A DNA stretch of 64,000 bases from Falsiroseomonas sp051433165. Its GTDB lineage: Bacteria > Pseudomonadota > Alphaproteobacteria > Acetobacterales > Acetobacteraceae. The first letter of the stretch is position 1. Each line of letters starts with the position of its first letter. Positions 42,751 through 50,302 of this stretch are shown here, piece by piece. The notes under the pieces are model-generated. The model worked only from the letters and a program-made list of their open reading frames with translations. It ran no database searches and was not told the DNA's origin. The stretch is taken from NCBI RefSeq assembly GCF_051433165.1, contig NZ_JBHMFS010000005.1, forward strand, positions 62,001 through 126,000. The letters run 5' to 3'. The position numbers and the translations under genes were made by a program.

Positions 42751-43962
42751 TCAGGCCATCTGCTTCTTCAGGTTCTCATCCAGCTTGGCCAGGAACTGCT
42801 GGGTGTTCAGCCAGGGCTGGTCCTTGCTGATGAGAATGGCGAGGTCCTTGGTCATGTCGCCGGCTTCCACCGTCTCGATGCAGACCTTCTCCACCGCATT
42901 GGCGAAATCGACCACGTCCTGCGTGCCGTCGAACTTGCCGCGATAGGCCAGGCCCCGGGTCCAGGCGAAGATCGAGGCGATCGGGTTCGTGCTGGTCTCG
43001 CGGCCCTTCTGGTGCTCGCGGTAGTGGCGCGTCACCGTGCCGTGAGCCGCTTCGGACTCGACCGTATTGCCATCCGGGGACAGCAGCACGGAGGTCATCA
43101 GGCCGAGCGAGCCAAAGCCCTGCGCCACGATGTCGGACTGCACGTCGCCATCGTAGTTCTTGCAGGCCCAGATATAGCCGCCTTCCCACTTGAGCGCGGA
43201 GGCCACCATGTCGTCGATCAGGCGGTCTTCATAGACCAGGCCGGCTTCCTTGAACTTGGCGGCGAATTCGGCGTCGAAGACTGACTTGAAGATATCCTTG
43301 AAGTTGCCGTCATAGGCCTTCAGGATCGTGTTCTTGTGGCTGAAATACACGGAATACTTGCGCGCGAGGCCGTAGTTGAAGGAGGCGCGGGCAAAGCCCT
43401 CGATCGAGGCGTTCAGGTTGTGCTGGCCCATGAACACGCCGGCATCCTTGAAGGCGAACTCCCCGATCTCCTGCGGCGCGCCGCCTTCCGGGGTGTAGGT
43501 CATCTTCACCGTGCCGGCGCCCGGCACCTTCATCTCCACCGCGCGGTAGATGTCACCAAAGGCGTGGCGGCCGACGACGATCGGCTTGGACCAATGCGGC
43601 ACCAGGCGCGGCACGTTCTGGCAGATGATCGGCTCGCGGAAGATTGTGCCGTCCAGGATGTTGCGGATCGTGCCGTTCGGGCTGCGCCACATCTTCTTCA
43701 GGCCGAATTCCTTCACCCGGGCCTCATCCGGGGTGATGGTGGCGCACTTCACGCCCACGCCGTACTGCTTGGTCGCGTTGGCGGCGTCCACCGTCACCTG
43801 GTCATCGGTCTGGTCGCGGTACTCGATGCCGAGATCGTAGTATTTGAGATCGATGTCGAGGTAGGGCAGGATCAGGCGGTCCTTGATGAACCCCCAGATG
43901 ATGCGCGTCATCTCATCCCCATCCATCTCGACGACGGGGGTCTTAACCTTGATCTTGGCCAT
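42751..43962 (-). CDS. icd: NADP-dependent isocitrate dehydrogenase
   Basis: This TCA-cycle enzyme converts isocitrate to 2-oxoglutarate with NADP. From the ATG at 43962 it has 403 residues and starts MAKIKVKTPVVEMDGDEMTR, with AAGGA upstream. It includes SPNGTIRNILDGTIFREPI (isocitrate binding) and SDIVAQGFGSLGLMTSVLLS. The length and sequence are those of the eukaryote-like class common in Alphaproteobacteria. Confidence 0.96.
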   Translation of the reverse strand: MAKIKVKTPVVEMDGDEMTRIIWGFIKDRLILPYLDIDLKYYDLGIEYRDQTDDQVTVDAANATKQYGVGVKCATITPDEARVKEFGLKKMWRSPNGTIRNILDGTIFREPIICQNVPRLVPHWSKPIVVGRHAFGDIYRAVEMKVPGAGTVKMTYTPEGGAPQEIGEFAFKDAGVFMGQHNLNASIEGFARASFNYGLARKYSVYFSHKNTILKAYDGNFKDIFKSVFDAEFAAKFKEAGLVYEDRLIDDMVASALKWEGGYIWACKNYDGDVQSDIVAQGFGSLGLMTSVLLSPDGNTVESEAAHGTVTRHYREHQKGRETSTNPIASIFAWTRGLAYRGKFDGTQDVVDFANAVEKVCIETVEAGDMTKDLAILISKDQPWLNTQQFLAKLDENLKKQMA

Positions 43963-44109
43963 GCCTGTATCCTTGCCTGTCTCAGCCGCCGGCCAACGAT
44001 GCCGGGGCAATGCCATCACGCCGAAGGGTGGGAGGTGGCGGAACATGCCAACCGCACCCCGCCCCGGCAAGCCCGCCCGGGCGCAAGGCTGCACCTATCT
44101 GGTGTCCGC

Positions 44110-44283
44110 ATGACCCGGCCACCCCCTGAGACACGGCTGGAACTGGTCGAATGCCCGCATTGCGCGGAGCCGACCATGCCCAACCGGCTTTCCGATGGCA
44201 GCCTGGTGTGCTCCTGCGCCGCGGAACGATCCCTTGCGCCGCCACCCGTGATGCTGGATTCCCGCCGCAGGCCGCCCAGATAG
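44110..44283 (+). CDS. Small zinc-ribbon-like protein
   Basis: This 57-residue protein has CPHC and CSC spaced by 18 residues, a possible four-ligand zinc ribbon (with the Cys in SLVCSCAA). A basic tail follows. Short, but the pattern and ATG look real. It is divergent from icd; the function is unknown. Confidence 0.55.
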   Translation: MTRPPPETRLELVECPHCAEPTMPNRLSDGSLVCSCAAERSLAPPPVMLDSRRRPPR

Positions 44284-44309
44284 GGGCGGCACGTTGAGGA
44301 GCAGGGCTG

Positions 44310-44519
44310 ATGATGCTGCGAATGGCCGCAGGGACGATGTTGGGCGCGATGATGGTCGCCGGTGCGGTGACCACCCTGGCGGTGGGCGCCGGCGCGGTCG
44401 GCGCGGTGCTGCTGGCGCGACGGATGTGCGAGGAACGCAAGGGCTGGCAGGACGGCGCCAAGGCGGAGCCCGCGCTGGACCTCGACCTGCCCGAGGCCGG
44501 GATTTCCGACCCGGCCTGA
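44310..44519 (+). CDS. Small single-span membrane protein
   Basis: This 69-residue protein has a Gly/Ala/Val-rich membrane span (about residues 12-35), a CEERKG turn and an acidic tail (PALDLDLPEAG). No family recognised. It lies between the zinc-ribbon gene and the convergent ridA-like gene. Confidence 0.5.
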   Translation: MMLRMAAGTMLGAMMVAGAVTTLAVGAGAVGAVLLARRMCEERKGWQDGAKAEPALDLDLPEAGISDPA

Positions 44520-44523
44520 GGCA

Positions 44524-44928
44524 TCAGTCGGGCAGGATGGCCGTGGCCTCGATTTCGAGCCGCGCCTCCGGCTCGACCAGCGCCACTACCTGCACCAGCG
44601 CCATGGCCGGGAAGTTGCGGCCCATCACGGCGCGGTAGGCCGGGCCGAGCTCCGCCAGGCTGACGCGATATTCGGCGATGTCCACCACATACCAGGTCAG
44701 GCGGCCGATATGCTCGGGCCTGCCGCCGGCCTCCGCCAGCACAGCCAGGATGTTCGCCAGCGCTTGGCGGGTCTGGGCGACGAAGCCGGTGGGGAAGCGC
44801 CCCTGCGCGTCCCAGCCGATCTGCCCGCCGACCAGCACCACCCGGCCGCGCCCCATCATGCCGTTGGAATAGCCACGCGGCTGCGGCCAGCCTCGGGGCT
44901 GCAGGGCGGTCAGCGTTCTATCGGCCAT
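44524..44928 (-). CDS. RidA-family enamine/imine deaminase
   Basis: This 134-residue RidA/YjgF-type protein has the N-terminal QPRGWPQPRGYSNGMM, VVLVGGQIGWDAQGRFP, RQALANILAVLAEAGGRPEH and the C-terminal EARLEIEATAILP. RidA proteins hydrolyse enamines or imines and so release ammonia. As the last gene of an aryl-CoA operon it could handle the amino group of 2-aminobenzoyl-CoA-derived ring products; this is an inference. The ATG at 44928 overlaps the upstream thioesterase by 11 bases. Confidence 0.85.
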   Translation of the reverse strand: MADRTLTALQPRGWPQPRGYSNGMMGRGRVVLVGGQIGWDAQGRFPTGFVAQTRQALANILAVLAEAGGRPEHIGRLTWYVVDIAEYRVSLAELGPAYRAVMGRNFPAMALVQVVALVEPEARLEIEATAILPD

Positions 44929-45385
44929 CGGCACAGCGTTCCTGGTAGCGGGTGAGCGCAGCGCGCAGATCGGCGGGTATCGGCACCGGGCGGCGCGCAT
45001 CGAGATCCGTGGTGGCGGTCACCAACTGCATCCGCAGCAGCTCCGCCGATCCACGATGGACATGCATGGTGAAACCGTAGCTGGCGCCGCCGATGCGGGT
45101 GAGGATCGGCGTCAGTGTCACCTGGTCGCCCATCAGGCCGGGGGCGAAGAAATCCGCCTCGGCATGGGCAAAGCCGGTGCCGATGCGGCGGGTGGCGTGC
45201 AGGGCGTGGAAATCGATGCCGAGCTCGTCCCGGAAAAAATCCTCCACCGCGGCATTGGCGAGCGCGAACCAGGTCGGGAAGAAAACGATGCCGGCCGGGT
45301 CGCAATCGCCGAAGCGGATGCGCGCCGCGGCGTGGAAGGCGCCGGCGGGCAGGCTTTCGAAGGGCAGGGGGGTTGGGCGCGTCAT
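44918..45385 (-). CDS. Acyl-CoA thioesterase of the 4-hydroxybenzoyl-CoA type
   Basis: This 155-residue hotdog-fold protein has the active-site motif RFGDCDPAGIVFFPTWF (Asp in DCDPAG) and VTLTPILTRIGGASYGFTM. It probably hydrolyses aromatic or alicyclic CoA esters to rescue CoA when intermediates accumulate. Its ATG overlaps the CoA ligase stop by 4 bases. The open frame continues upstream, but this ATG begins the conserved fold. Confidence 0.85.
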   Translation of the reverse strand: MTRPTPLPFESLPAGAFHAAARIRFGDCDPAGIVFFPTWFALANAAVEDFFRDELGIDFHALHATRRIGTGFAHAEADFFAPGLMGDQVTLTPILTRIGGASYGFTMHVHRGSAELLRMQLVTATTDLDARRPVPIPADLRAALTRYQERCADGR

Positions 45386-46986
45386 GTGCCGGATTTGGCC
45401 TGCTGGCGCAGCGCGAAGCGTTGCAGCTTGCCTGTCTCCGTGCGGGGCAGGGCTTCGACGAAGACCACGCTGCGCGGGTATTTGAAGGGCGCGATTTCGG
45501 CCTTCACATGGTCCTGCAGCGCCTTGGTGAGCGCGGCATCCGGCAGGAAGCCGGGCTTCGGCACGACATAGGCCCGCACCACCATGCCACGCTCCGCATC
45601 CGGCGCGCCGACCACGCCACATTCGGCGACGGCGGGATGGGTCAGCAGTGCGGCTTCGACCTCCGGCCCCGCGATGTTGTAGCCGGCGGAGATGATCATG
45701 TCGTCGTTGCGCGCCTGGTACCAGAAGTAGCCGTCGGCATCCTGGGTGTAGGTGTCGCCGGTGATGTTCCAGCCGTGCTGGACATATTGCGCCTGGCGCG
45801 GATCATCGAGGTAGCGGCAGCCGGTGGGACCCTTGACGGCCAAGCGGCCGGGCGTGCCGCGCGGCACCTCCGCGCCCTGCTCATCGACCACGCGCGCGAG
45901 GTAGCCGGGAACGGGCAGGCCTGTGGCGCCGGGGCGGATTCGGTCCTCGGTCGCGCTGATGAAGATGTGCAGCATCTCGGTGGCGCCGATACCGTCCATC
46001 AGCTTCAGGCCCGTCGCGGCCAGCCAGGCATCGTAGATCGCCCGGGGCAGCGTTTCGCCCGCCGACACGCATTTGCGAAGTGAGGAAAAATCGTGCTGCG
46101 CGGCATGGGCGGCCATGACGCGATAGGCGGTGGGCGCGGTGAAGCAGATGGTGGCGCGGTGGCGGGCGATGGCGGCTGGCAGGTCCTCGGGCGGGGCGCG
46201 TTCCAGCAGCACCGCGGTGGCGCCGACGCGGAAGGGGAACAGCACCAGCCCACCCAGGCCGAAGGTGAAGGCGAGCGGCGGCGAGCCGATGAAGATGTCG
46301 GAGGGATCGGGCCGCAGCACCTGCATGGCGTACCCATCGCAGATCGCCAGCATGTCGCGGTGGAAGTGCAGCGTAGCCTTCGGCTCACCGGTGCTGCCGC
46401 TGGTGAAGCCGATCAGGCAGATGTCCTCGGCGGCGGTGTCGTGGGCCGTGAAGCCGGGTGCGGCTACCGCGACCATCGCCTCCAGCTCACCCTCGTCCCA
46501 GGTGACGAGGTGGCGCAGGTCCGGCGCATCCGCCTTGCGAAGTTCATGGGCAAGGCGCGCATCGCAGAGCGCGTGGGTGATGCGCGCCTTGCGGAGCATC
46601 TGGGACAATTCCTTGGCGCGCAGCAGCGGCATGGTGGCCACGACCACGCCGCCCGCCTTCAGCACCGCGAAAGTGGCGGCAACCATCCAGGCATTGTTGG
46701 CCGAGCGCAGCAGCACGCGGTTGCCGGACACCAGGCCGAGGCGGTCCACCAGCACACGGGCGATGCGGTCCACGCGGTCGGCGAGCTGCGCATAGGACAG
46801 CGTCTCCGCCGGCGTGATCAGCGCGGGGTGGTCACCACGGCCGCAGGTGACGTTGCGGTCCAGGAGTTCCACCGCGCAGTTCAGGCGCGGCGGATAGTGG
46901 AACTCCGGCCGGTCGAGAAGGAAGTCCGGCCATTGCTCCCGCGGTGGCAGCAGGTCCTCGCAGAAGCTGTCGCGCATGTCATGCAT
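45382..46986 (-). CDS. Aryl-CoA ligase, 2-aminobenzoate/benzoate-CoA ligase family
   Basis: An ANL-superfamily enzyme of about 534 residues that activates an aromatic acid to its CoA thioester with ATP. Motifs in order: FTSGSTGEPKATLHF (phosphate loop), DGIGATEMLHIF, GDTYTQDADGYFWYQARNDD (hinge) and the catalytic Lys in TGKLQRF. N-terminal segments such as EQWPDFLLDRPEFHYPPRLN match 2-aminobenzoate-CoA ligases. The partner monooxygenase at 50303 makes 2-aminobenzoate the preferred substrate, but salicylate or another aryl acid is possible. Start at 46986 or 46977 is undecided. Confidence 0.85.
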   Translation of the reverse strand: MHDMRDSFCEDLLPPREQWPDFLLDRPEFHYPPRLNCAVELLDRNVTCGRGDHPALITPAETLSYAQLADRVDRIARVLVDRLGLVSGNRVLLRSANNAWMVAATFAVLKAGGVVVATMPLLRAKELSQMLRKARITHALCDARLAHELRKADAPDLRHLVTWDEGELEAMVAVAAPGFTAHDTAAEDICLIGFTSGSTGEPKATLHFHRDMLAICDGYAMQVLRPDPSDIFIGSPPLAFTFGLGGLVLFPFRVGATAVLLERAPPEDLPAAIARHRATICFTAPTAYRVMAAHAAQHDFSSLRKCVSAGETLPRAIYDAWLAATGLKLMDGIGATEMLHIFISATEDRIRPGATGLPVPGYLARVVDEQGAEVPRGTPGRLAVKGPTGCRYLDDPRQAQYVQHGWNITGDTYTQDADGYFWYQARNDDMIISAGYNIAGPEVEAALLTHPAVAECGVVGAPDAERGMVVRAYVVPKPGFLPDAALTKALQDHVKAEIAPFKYPRSVVFVEALPRTETGKLQRFALRQQAKSGT

Positions 46987-46993
46987 CCTCGTC

Positions 46994-48157
46994 CTAGCCG
47001 AGTGATGTGCGAAGCTGGCGCTCCGCGCGGGCAATCACCACGCGCTGAATCTCGGAGGCGCCCTCATAGACACGAAGCGCCCGGACCTCCCGGTAAAGTT
47101 CTTCGGCCTTGTGGCCCTTCGTGACGCCGAGCCCGCCATGGATCTGCACGTTGCGGTCGGCGCAGCGTTGCGCGGCTTCAGTGGCGTGCAGCTTGGCCAT
47201 GGAGGCTTCGCGCGTGACGCGCGGCGTGCCGGAATCCTTTAGCCAGGCGGCGCGATAGACGAGCAGGGCGGAGGCCTCAACATCCGTTGCGCTGTCCGCA
47301 ATCGCGGCCTGTGACATCTGCTGGTCGAAGAGCGTGCCGCCAAAAATTTTTCGGGTCGCGGCGTGCTCCACTGTCATGTCCAGCGCGCGGCGGGCGAAGC
47401 CGAGCGCCGCGGCGCCGACGCTGGCGCGGAAGACGTCGAGGGTGGACATGGCGACCCGAAAACCGTCGCCGGGCTTGCCGAGCATATCTTCCGCCGCCAC
47501 GCGCACATCCGCGAAGTTCAGGCGGGCGAGGGGGTGGGGCGCGGTGACCTCGATGCGCTCCGCGACGGTCAAGCCGGGTGTATCGGCGGCGACCAGGAAT
47601 GCGGAAAGACCCTTGGCGCCGGGCGCCTCGCCCGTGCGAGCGAAGACGATGTAGGTCGCGGCGATCCCGCCATTGCTGATCCAGGTTTTTTCGCCACGCA
47701 GGCGGTAGTGGCCATTGCCATCCGGCGTCGCGGTCAGGGCGAGGGCCGAGACGTCGCTGCCGGCTTCAGGCTCACTCAGCGCGAAGGCGGCGAGCGCGGT
47801 GCCGGCGCGGGCGTTTGGCAGCACACGCTCCCGCTGCGCCGCGCTGCCGAACAAGGTCACCGGCCCGGTGCCGAGGCCCTGCATGGCGAAGGCGAAATCC
47901 GCAAGTCCGCTGTGCCGCGCAAGGATATCGCGCGCGATGCACAGCGCCCGCACATCGAGCACGCCATCCGCCGGGCAGGGCACGCGCAGCAGGCCCGCAT
48001 CGCCCATGGCGCGTGCGAGGCGGATGACGCTGGCATCGGCGTCGTGCTCATCCGACAGCGCCTCCGCGTGTTGCGCGGCCCAGGCCTCCACCTCCGCCGC
48101 CCAGTCGCGGTGGCGCGGTTCGAAGAAGGGCCAGTCGAGGAAGGAGGTATCGGCCAT
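46994..48157 (-). CDS. Acyl-CoA dehydrogenase
   Basis: This 387-residue FAD enzyme has ALSEPEAGSDVSALAL, the flavin-binding GEKTWISNGGIAATYIV and the terminal RVYEGASEIQRVVIARAE, where the Glu is the usual catalytic-base position. The ATG shares one base with the enoyl-CoA hydratase stop. In this operon it probably oxidises an alicyclic CoA intermediate after ring reduction. Confidence 0.9.
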   Translation of the reverse strand: MADTSFLDWPFFEPRHRDWAAEVEAWAAQHAEALSDEHDADASVIRLARAMGDAGLLRVPCPADGVLDVRALCIARDILARHSGLADFAFAMQGLGTGPVTLFGSAAQRERVLPNARAGTALAAFALSEPEAGSDVSALALTATPDGNGHYRLRGEKTWISNGGIAATYIVFARTGEAPGAKGLSAFLVAADTPGLTVAERIEVTAPHPLARLNFADVRVAAEDMLGKPGDGFRVAMSTLDVFRASVGAAALGFARRALDMTVEHAATRKIFGGTLFDQQMSQAAIADSATDVEASALLVYRAAWLKDSGTPRVTREASMAKLHATEAAQRCADRNVQIHGGLGVTKGHKAEELYREVRALRVYEGASEIQRVVIARAERQLRTSLG

Positions 48158-48975
48158 TAGTTGCCCTTGAAGACGGGGCGCTGCTTCGCCACGAAGGCGT
48201 CGAAGGCGCGCCGGAAATCCTGTGTGGTCATGCACAGCGCCTGGGCCACCGCCTCGGCCTCGATCGCCTGTTCGATGGACATGGCCCATTCCATGGCGAG
48301 CATGCGCTTGGTCATGGCATGGGCGAAGGCCGGGCCTTCGGCGATGCTGCGCGCCATCTCAGCGGCGGCGTCCTGCACCGCTTCTGGCGCATGCAGCTCA
48401 TTGAAGAAACCCCAGGTTAGGCCTTCATCCCCGCCGAGGGGCCGGCCGAGATAGAGCAATTCACTCGCGCGCCCCTGGCCGATGAGGCGCGGCAGGATGG
48501 CGCAGGCGCCCATGTCGCAGCCAGCCAGCCCAACGCGGTTGAAAAGGAACGCCACCTTGGTCCGCGCCGTGCCCAGCCGCAAATCCGACGCCATGGCGAT
48601 GATGGCGCCCGCTCCGGCGCAGATGCCGTCCACGGCCGCGATGATCGGCTGCGGGCAGGCGCGCATCGCCTTCACCAGGTCGCCGGTCATCGCGGTGAAG
48701 GCCATCAGCCCGCGCGTATCGCGATCCAGCAGCGGGCCAATGATCTCATGCACATCGCCGCCCGAGCAGAAATTGCCGCCGGCGCCGGTGACGACGAAGG
48801 CGCGCACCTGCTCGTCACGCAAAGCGGCGCGAAATATGGCGGTGAGCTCGGCGTAGCTGTCGAAGGTCAGCGGGTTCTTGCGCTCCGGCCGGTTCAGCGT
48901 GAGCGTGGCGACATGGCCCGCCACCTCCAGCTTCACATGCTGCGCGGCGTAGTCGGCGAGCGGGCCGGTGATCAT
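48157..48975 (-). CDS. Enoyl-CoA hydratase/isomerase-family protein with altered active site
   Basis: This 272-residue crotonase-fold protein has intact oxyanion-hole segments (TGAGGNFCSGGDV and GICAGAGAIIAMASDLRLG). At the position of the first catalytic Glu of hydratases it has Phe145 (AFLFNRVGLAGCDMG). The second Glu is retained as Glu172. This suggests hydrolase or isomerase chemistry, perhaps ring opening of a 2-oxo-alicyclic CoA as in BadI, rather than plain hydration. That is an inference. It overlaps the MarR gene by 4 bases. Confidence 0.85.
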   Translation of the reverse strand: MITGPLADYAAQHVKLEVAGHVATLTLNRPERKNPLTFDSYAELTAIFRAALRDEQVRAFVVTGAGGNFCSGGDVHEIIGPLLDRDTRGLMAFTAMTGDLVKAMRACPQPIIAAVDGICAGAGAIIAMASDLRLGTARTKVAFLFNRVGLAGCDMGACAILPRLIGQGRASELLYLGRPLGGDEGLTWGFFNELHAPEAVQDAAAEMARSIAEGPAFAHAMTKRMLAMEWAMSIEQAIEAEAVAQALCMTTQDFRRAFDAFVAKQRPVFKGN

Positions 48976-49469
48976 GCGCTGTGCTCCGGTGGCATTGCGT
49001 TGCGGACCGAGATCTTGGCGTGGCCGAGCAGGCGGAACAGCGCACCGCGCTCCACCGCCGTCACGCCGGCCAGAAGCTCCGCAACCCAGCCTTCATGCGC
49101 CGCGGATTGCCGCGCAAATTCGCGGCGGCCCTTCGGCGTCAGGCGCAGCAGCTGGGCGCGGCGATCGCCCGGGCGGGCACGACGCTCGATCAGCCCCTCC
49201 GCCTCGAGCCGCGCGGCGAGGCCGGTGACATTGCCGTTGCTGACCATCATGTGGCGCGAGACCTCGCCAAGCGAAAGCCCCGCCGGCGCACGGTCCAGCG
49301 CGGCCAGGAGGTCGAAGCGGGGCAAAGTGGTGTCGAAGTCGCGGCGCAGGCGGGCGCGGATCTCGCCCTCGATCAAGGTGGTGCAGGTCAGCAGGCGCAG
49401 CCATAGGCGCAACTCATCCTTGTGACCGGGGGGCGAATGGGCGAGGGCGGTTTCGGCGTCCACGCTCAT
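48972..49469 (-). CDS. MarR-family transcriptional regulator
   Basis: This 165-residue winged-helix regulator has the DNA-recognition region LSLGEVSRHMMVSNGNVTGL and wing LIERRARPGDRRAQLLRLTP. The context (aryl-CoA genes) suggests it senses an aromatic CoA ester. It is inside the operon it likely controls and is probably the protein that binds the three 22-bp sites at 50201, 50257 and 57978. Its ATG overlaps the SDR stop by 4 bases. Confidence 0.9.
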   Translation of the reverse strand: MSVDAETALAHSPPGHKDELRLWLRLLTCTTLIEGEIRARLRRDFDTTLPRFDLLAALDRAPAGLSLGEVSRHMMVSNGNVTGLAARLEAEGLIERRARPGDRRAQLLRLTPKGRREFARQSAAHEGWVAELLAGVTAVERGALFRLLGHAKISVRNAMPPEHSA

Positions 49470-50200
49470 GTCTCGCCGCCATCCACCGCGATGGCCTGGC
49501 CGTTGATGGCGCCGCTGGCGGGCCAGCACAGGGCGAGTGCTGCCGCCGCGACCTCCGCCGGCTGCACCAGGCGGCGCTGCGGGTTGTGTTTCGCGAGTTC
49601 GGCGCGTGCGGTGGCCTCGTCGCGGCCGGTCCTGGCCATGATGCGGGCGATGGAATCGGCCACGATGTCGGTCTCGGTGAAGCCAGGGCAGATGGCGTTC
49701 ACAGTAACGCCCTTGGTGGCCACTTCCTGCGCCAGCGACCGCACCAGCCCGAGCAGCCCGTGCTTGGCCGCCGCATAGGCCGTGACGTAGGGGTAGCCCT
49801 TGAGCGCGGCGGTGGAGGCCACCATCACCACACGCCCGAACCCAGTGGCGAGCATGCCCGGCAGTACCGCCTGCGCCACGGCGACGGCGCCGAGAACGTT
49901 CACGCGCCACATGCGATCGAACAGCGCGGCATCGGATTTCAGGAAGGGCGCGCTTTCGGCGGCGCCGGCGGCGTGCAGCAGGATGTCGAAATGCGGCAGT
50001 TCCGGCAGCGCGTTGATATCGGCTGCGAGGAATTCCGCAGCCTCCCCGGCCTCCACCCGCGCCCGCAACGGTGCCTCGCGCCGGCCCAGCACCGTCACCC
50101 GCGCGCCGGCCGCCGTCAGCGCCGCGGCGCAGGCGGCGCCGATGCCGCTGCCGCCGCCGGTGACCAATGCCGTCCTGCCCTGGAGCGTGCCCACATGCAT
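49466..50200 (-). CDS. Short-chain dehydrogenase/reductase
   Basis: This 244-residue SDR has the NAD(P) motif TGGGSGIGAACAAALTAAG, the catalytic Ser region VVMVASTAALKGYPY and Tyr/Lys in YVTAYAAAKHGLLG. It probably reduces or oxidises a 3-hydroxyacyl-CoA-type intermediate. It is the first gene of the minus-strand operon, and its ATG directly follows a proposed operator. Confidence 0.9.
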   Translation of the reverse strand: MHVGTLQGRTALVTGGGSGIGAACAAALTAAGARVTVLGRREAPLRARVEAGEAAEFLAADINALPELPHFDILLHAAGAAESAPFLKSDAALFDRMWRVNVLGAVAVAQAVLPGMLATGFGRVVMVASTAALKGYPYVTAYAAAKHGLLGLVRSLAQEVATKGVTVNAICPGFTETDIVADSIARIMARTGRDEATARAELAKHNPQRRLVQPAEVAAAALALCWPASGAINGQAIAVDGGET

Positions 50201-50222
50201 GATGCTTGAAGCCTAAAACATC
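50201..50222. promoter_or_regulatory. Proposed MarR operator, site 1
   Basis: The 22-bp sequence starts GATGCTTGAAGCCTAAAA and ends CATC. It is an imperfect palindrome (16 of 22 positions) with perfect outer arms GATG/CATC. It abuts the SDR start codon and is 21 of 22 identical to site 3. Confidence 0.65.
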
Positions 50223-50246
50223 GCGCCGCCGCTATGCAACATCCGG

Positions 50247-50275
50247 TTGAACCCTCATTCCTTGAAGCCTAAACT
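50247..50275 (+). promoter_or_regulatory. Sigma-70-type promoter for the monooxygenase/reductase gene
   Basis: TTGAAC (50247-50252) and TAAACT (50270-50275) are separated by exactly 17 bases, and the -10 half lies inside operator site 2. The gene's ATG is 28 bases after the -10. Moderate match to consensus (4 of 6 in each box). Confidence 0.5.
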
Positions 50276-50278
50276 ATT
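50257..50278. promoter_or_regulatory. Proposed MarR operator, site 2
   Basis: It contains the 13-bp core CTTGAAGCCTAAA shared with sites 1 and 3, in the plus orientation, overlapping the -10 of the divergent promoter. The flanks diverge from site 1. Confidence 0.6.
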
Positions 50279-50302
50279 GCGGATAGTGGCCAGGAGGCGC
50301 GT

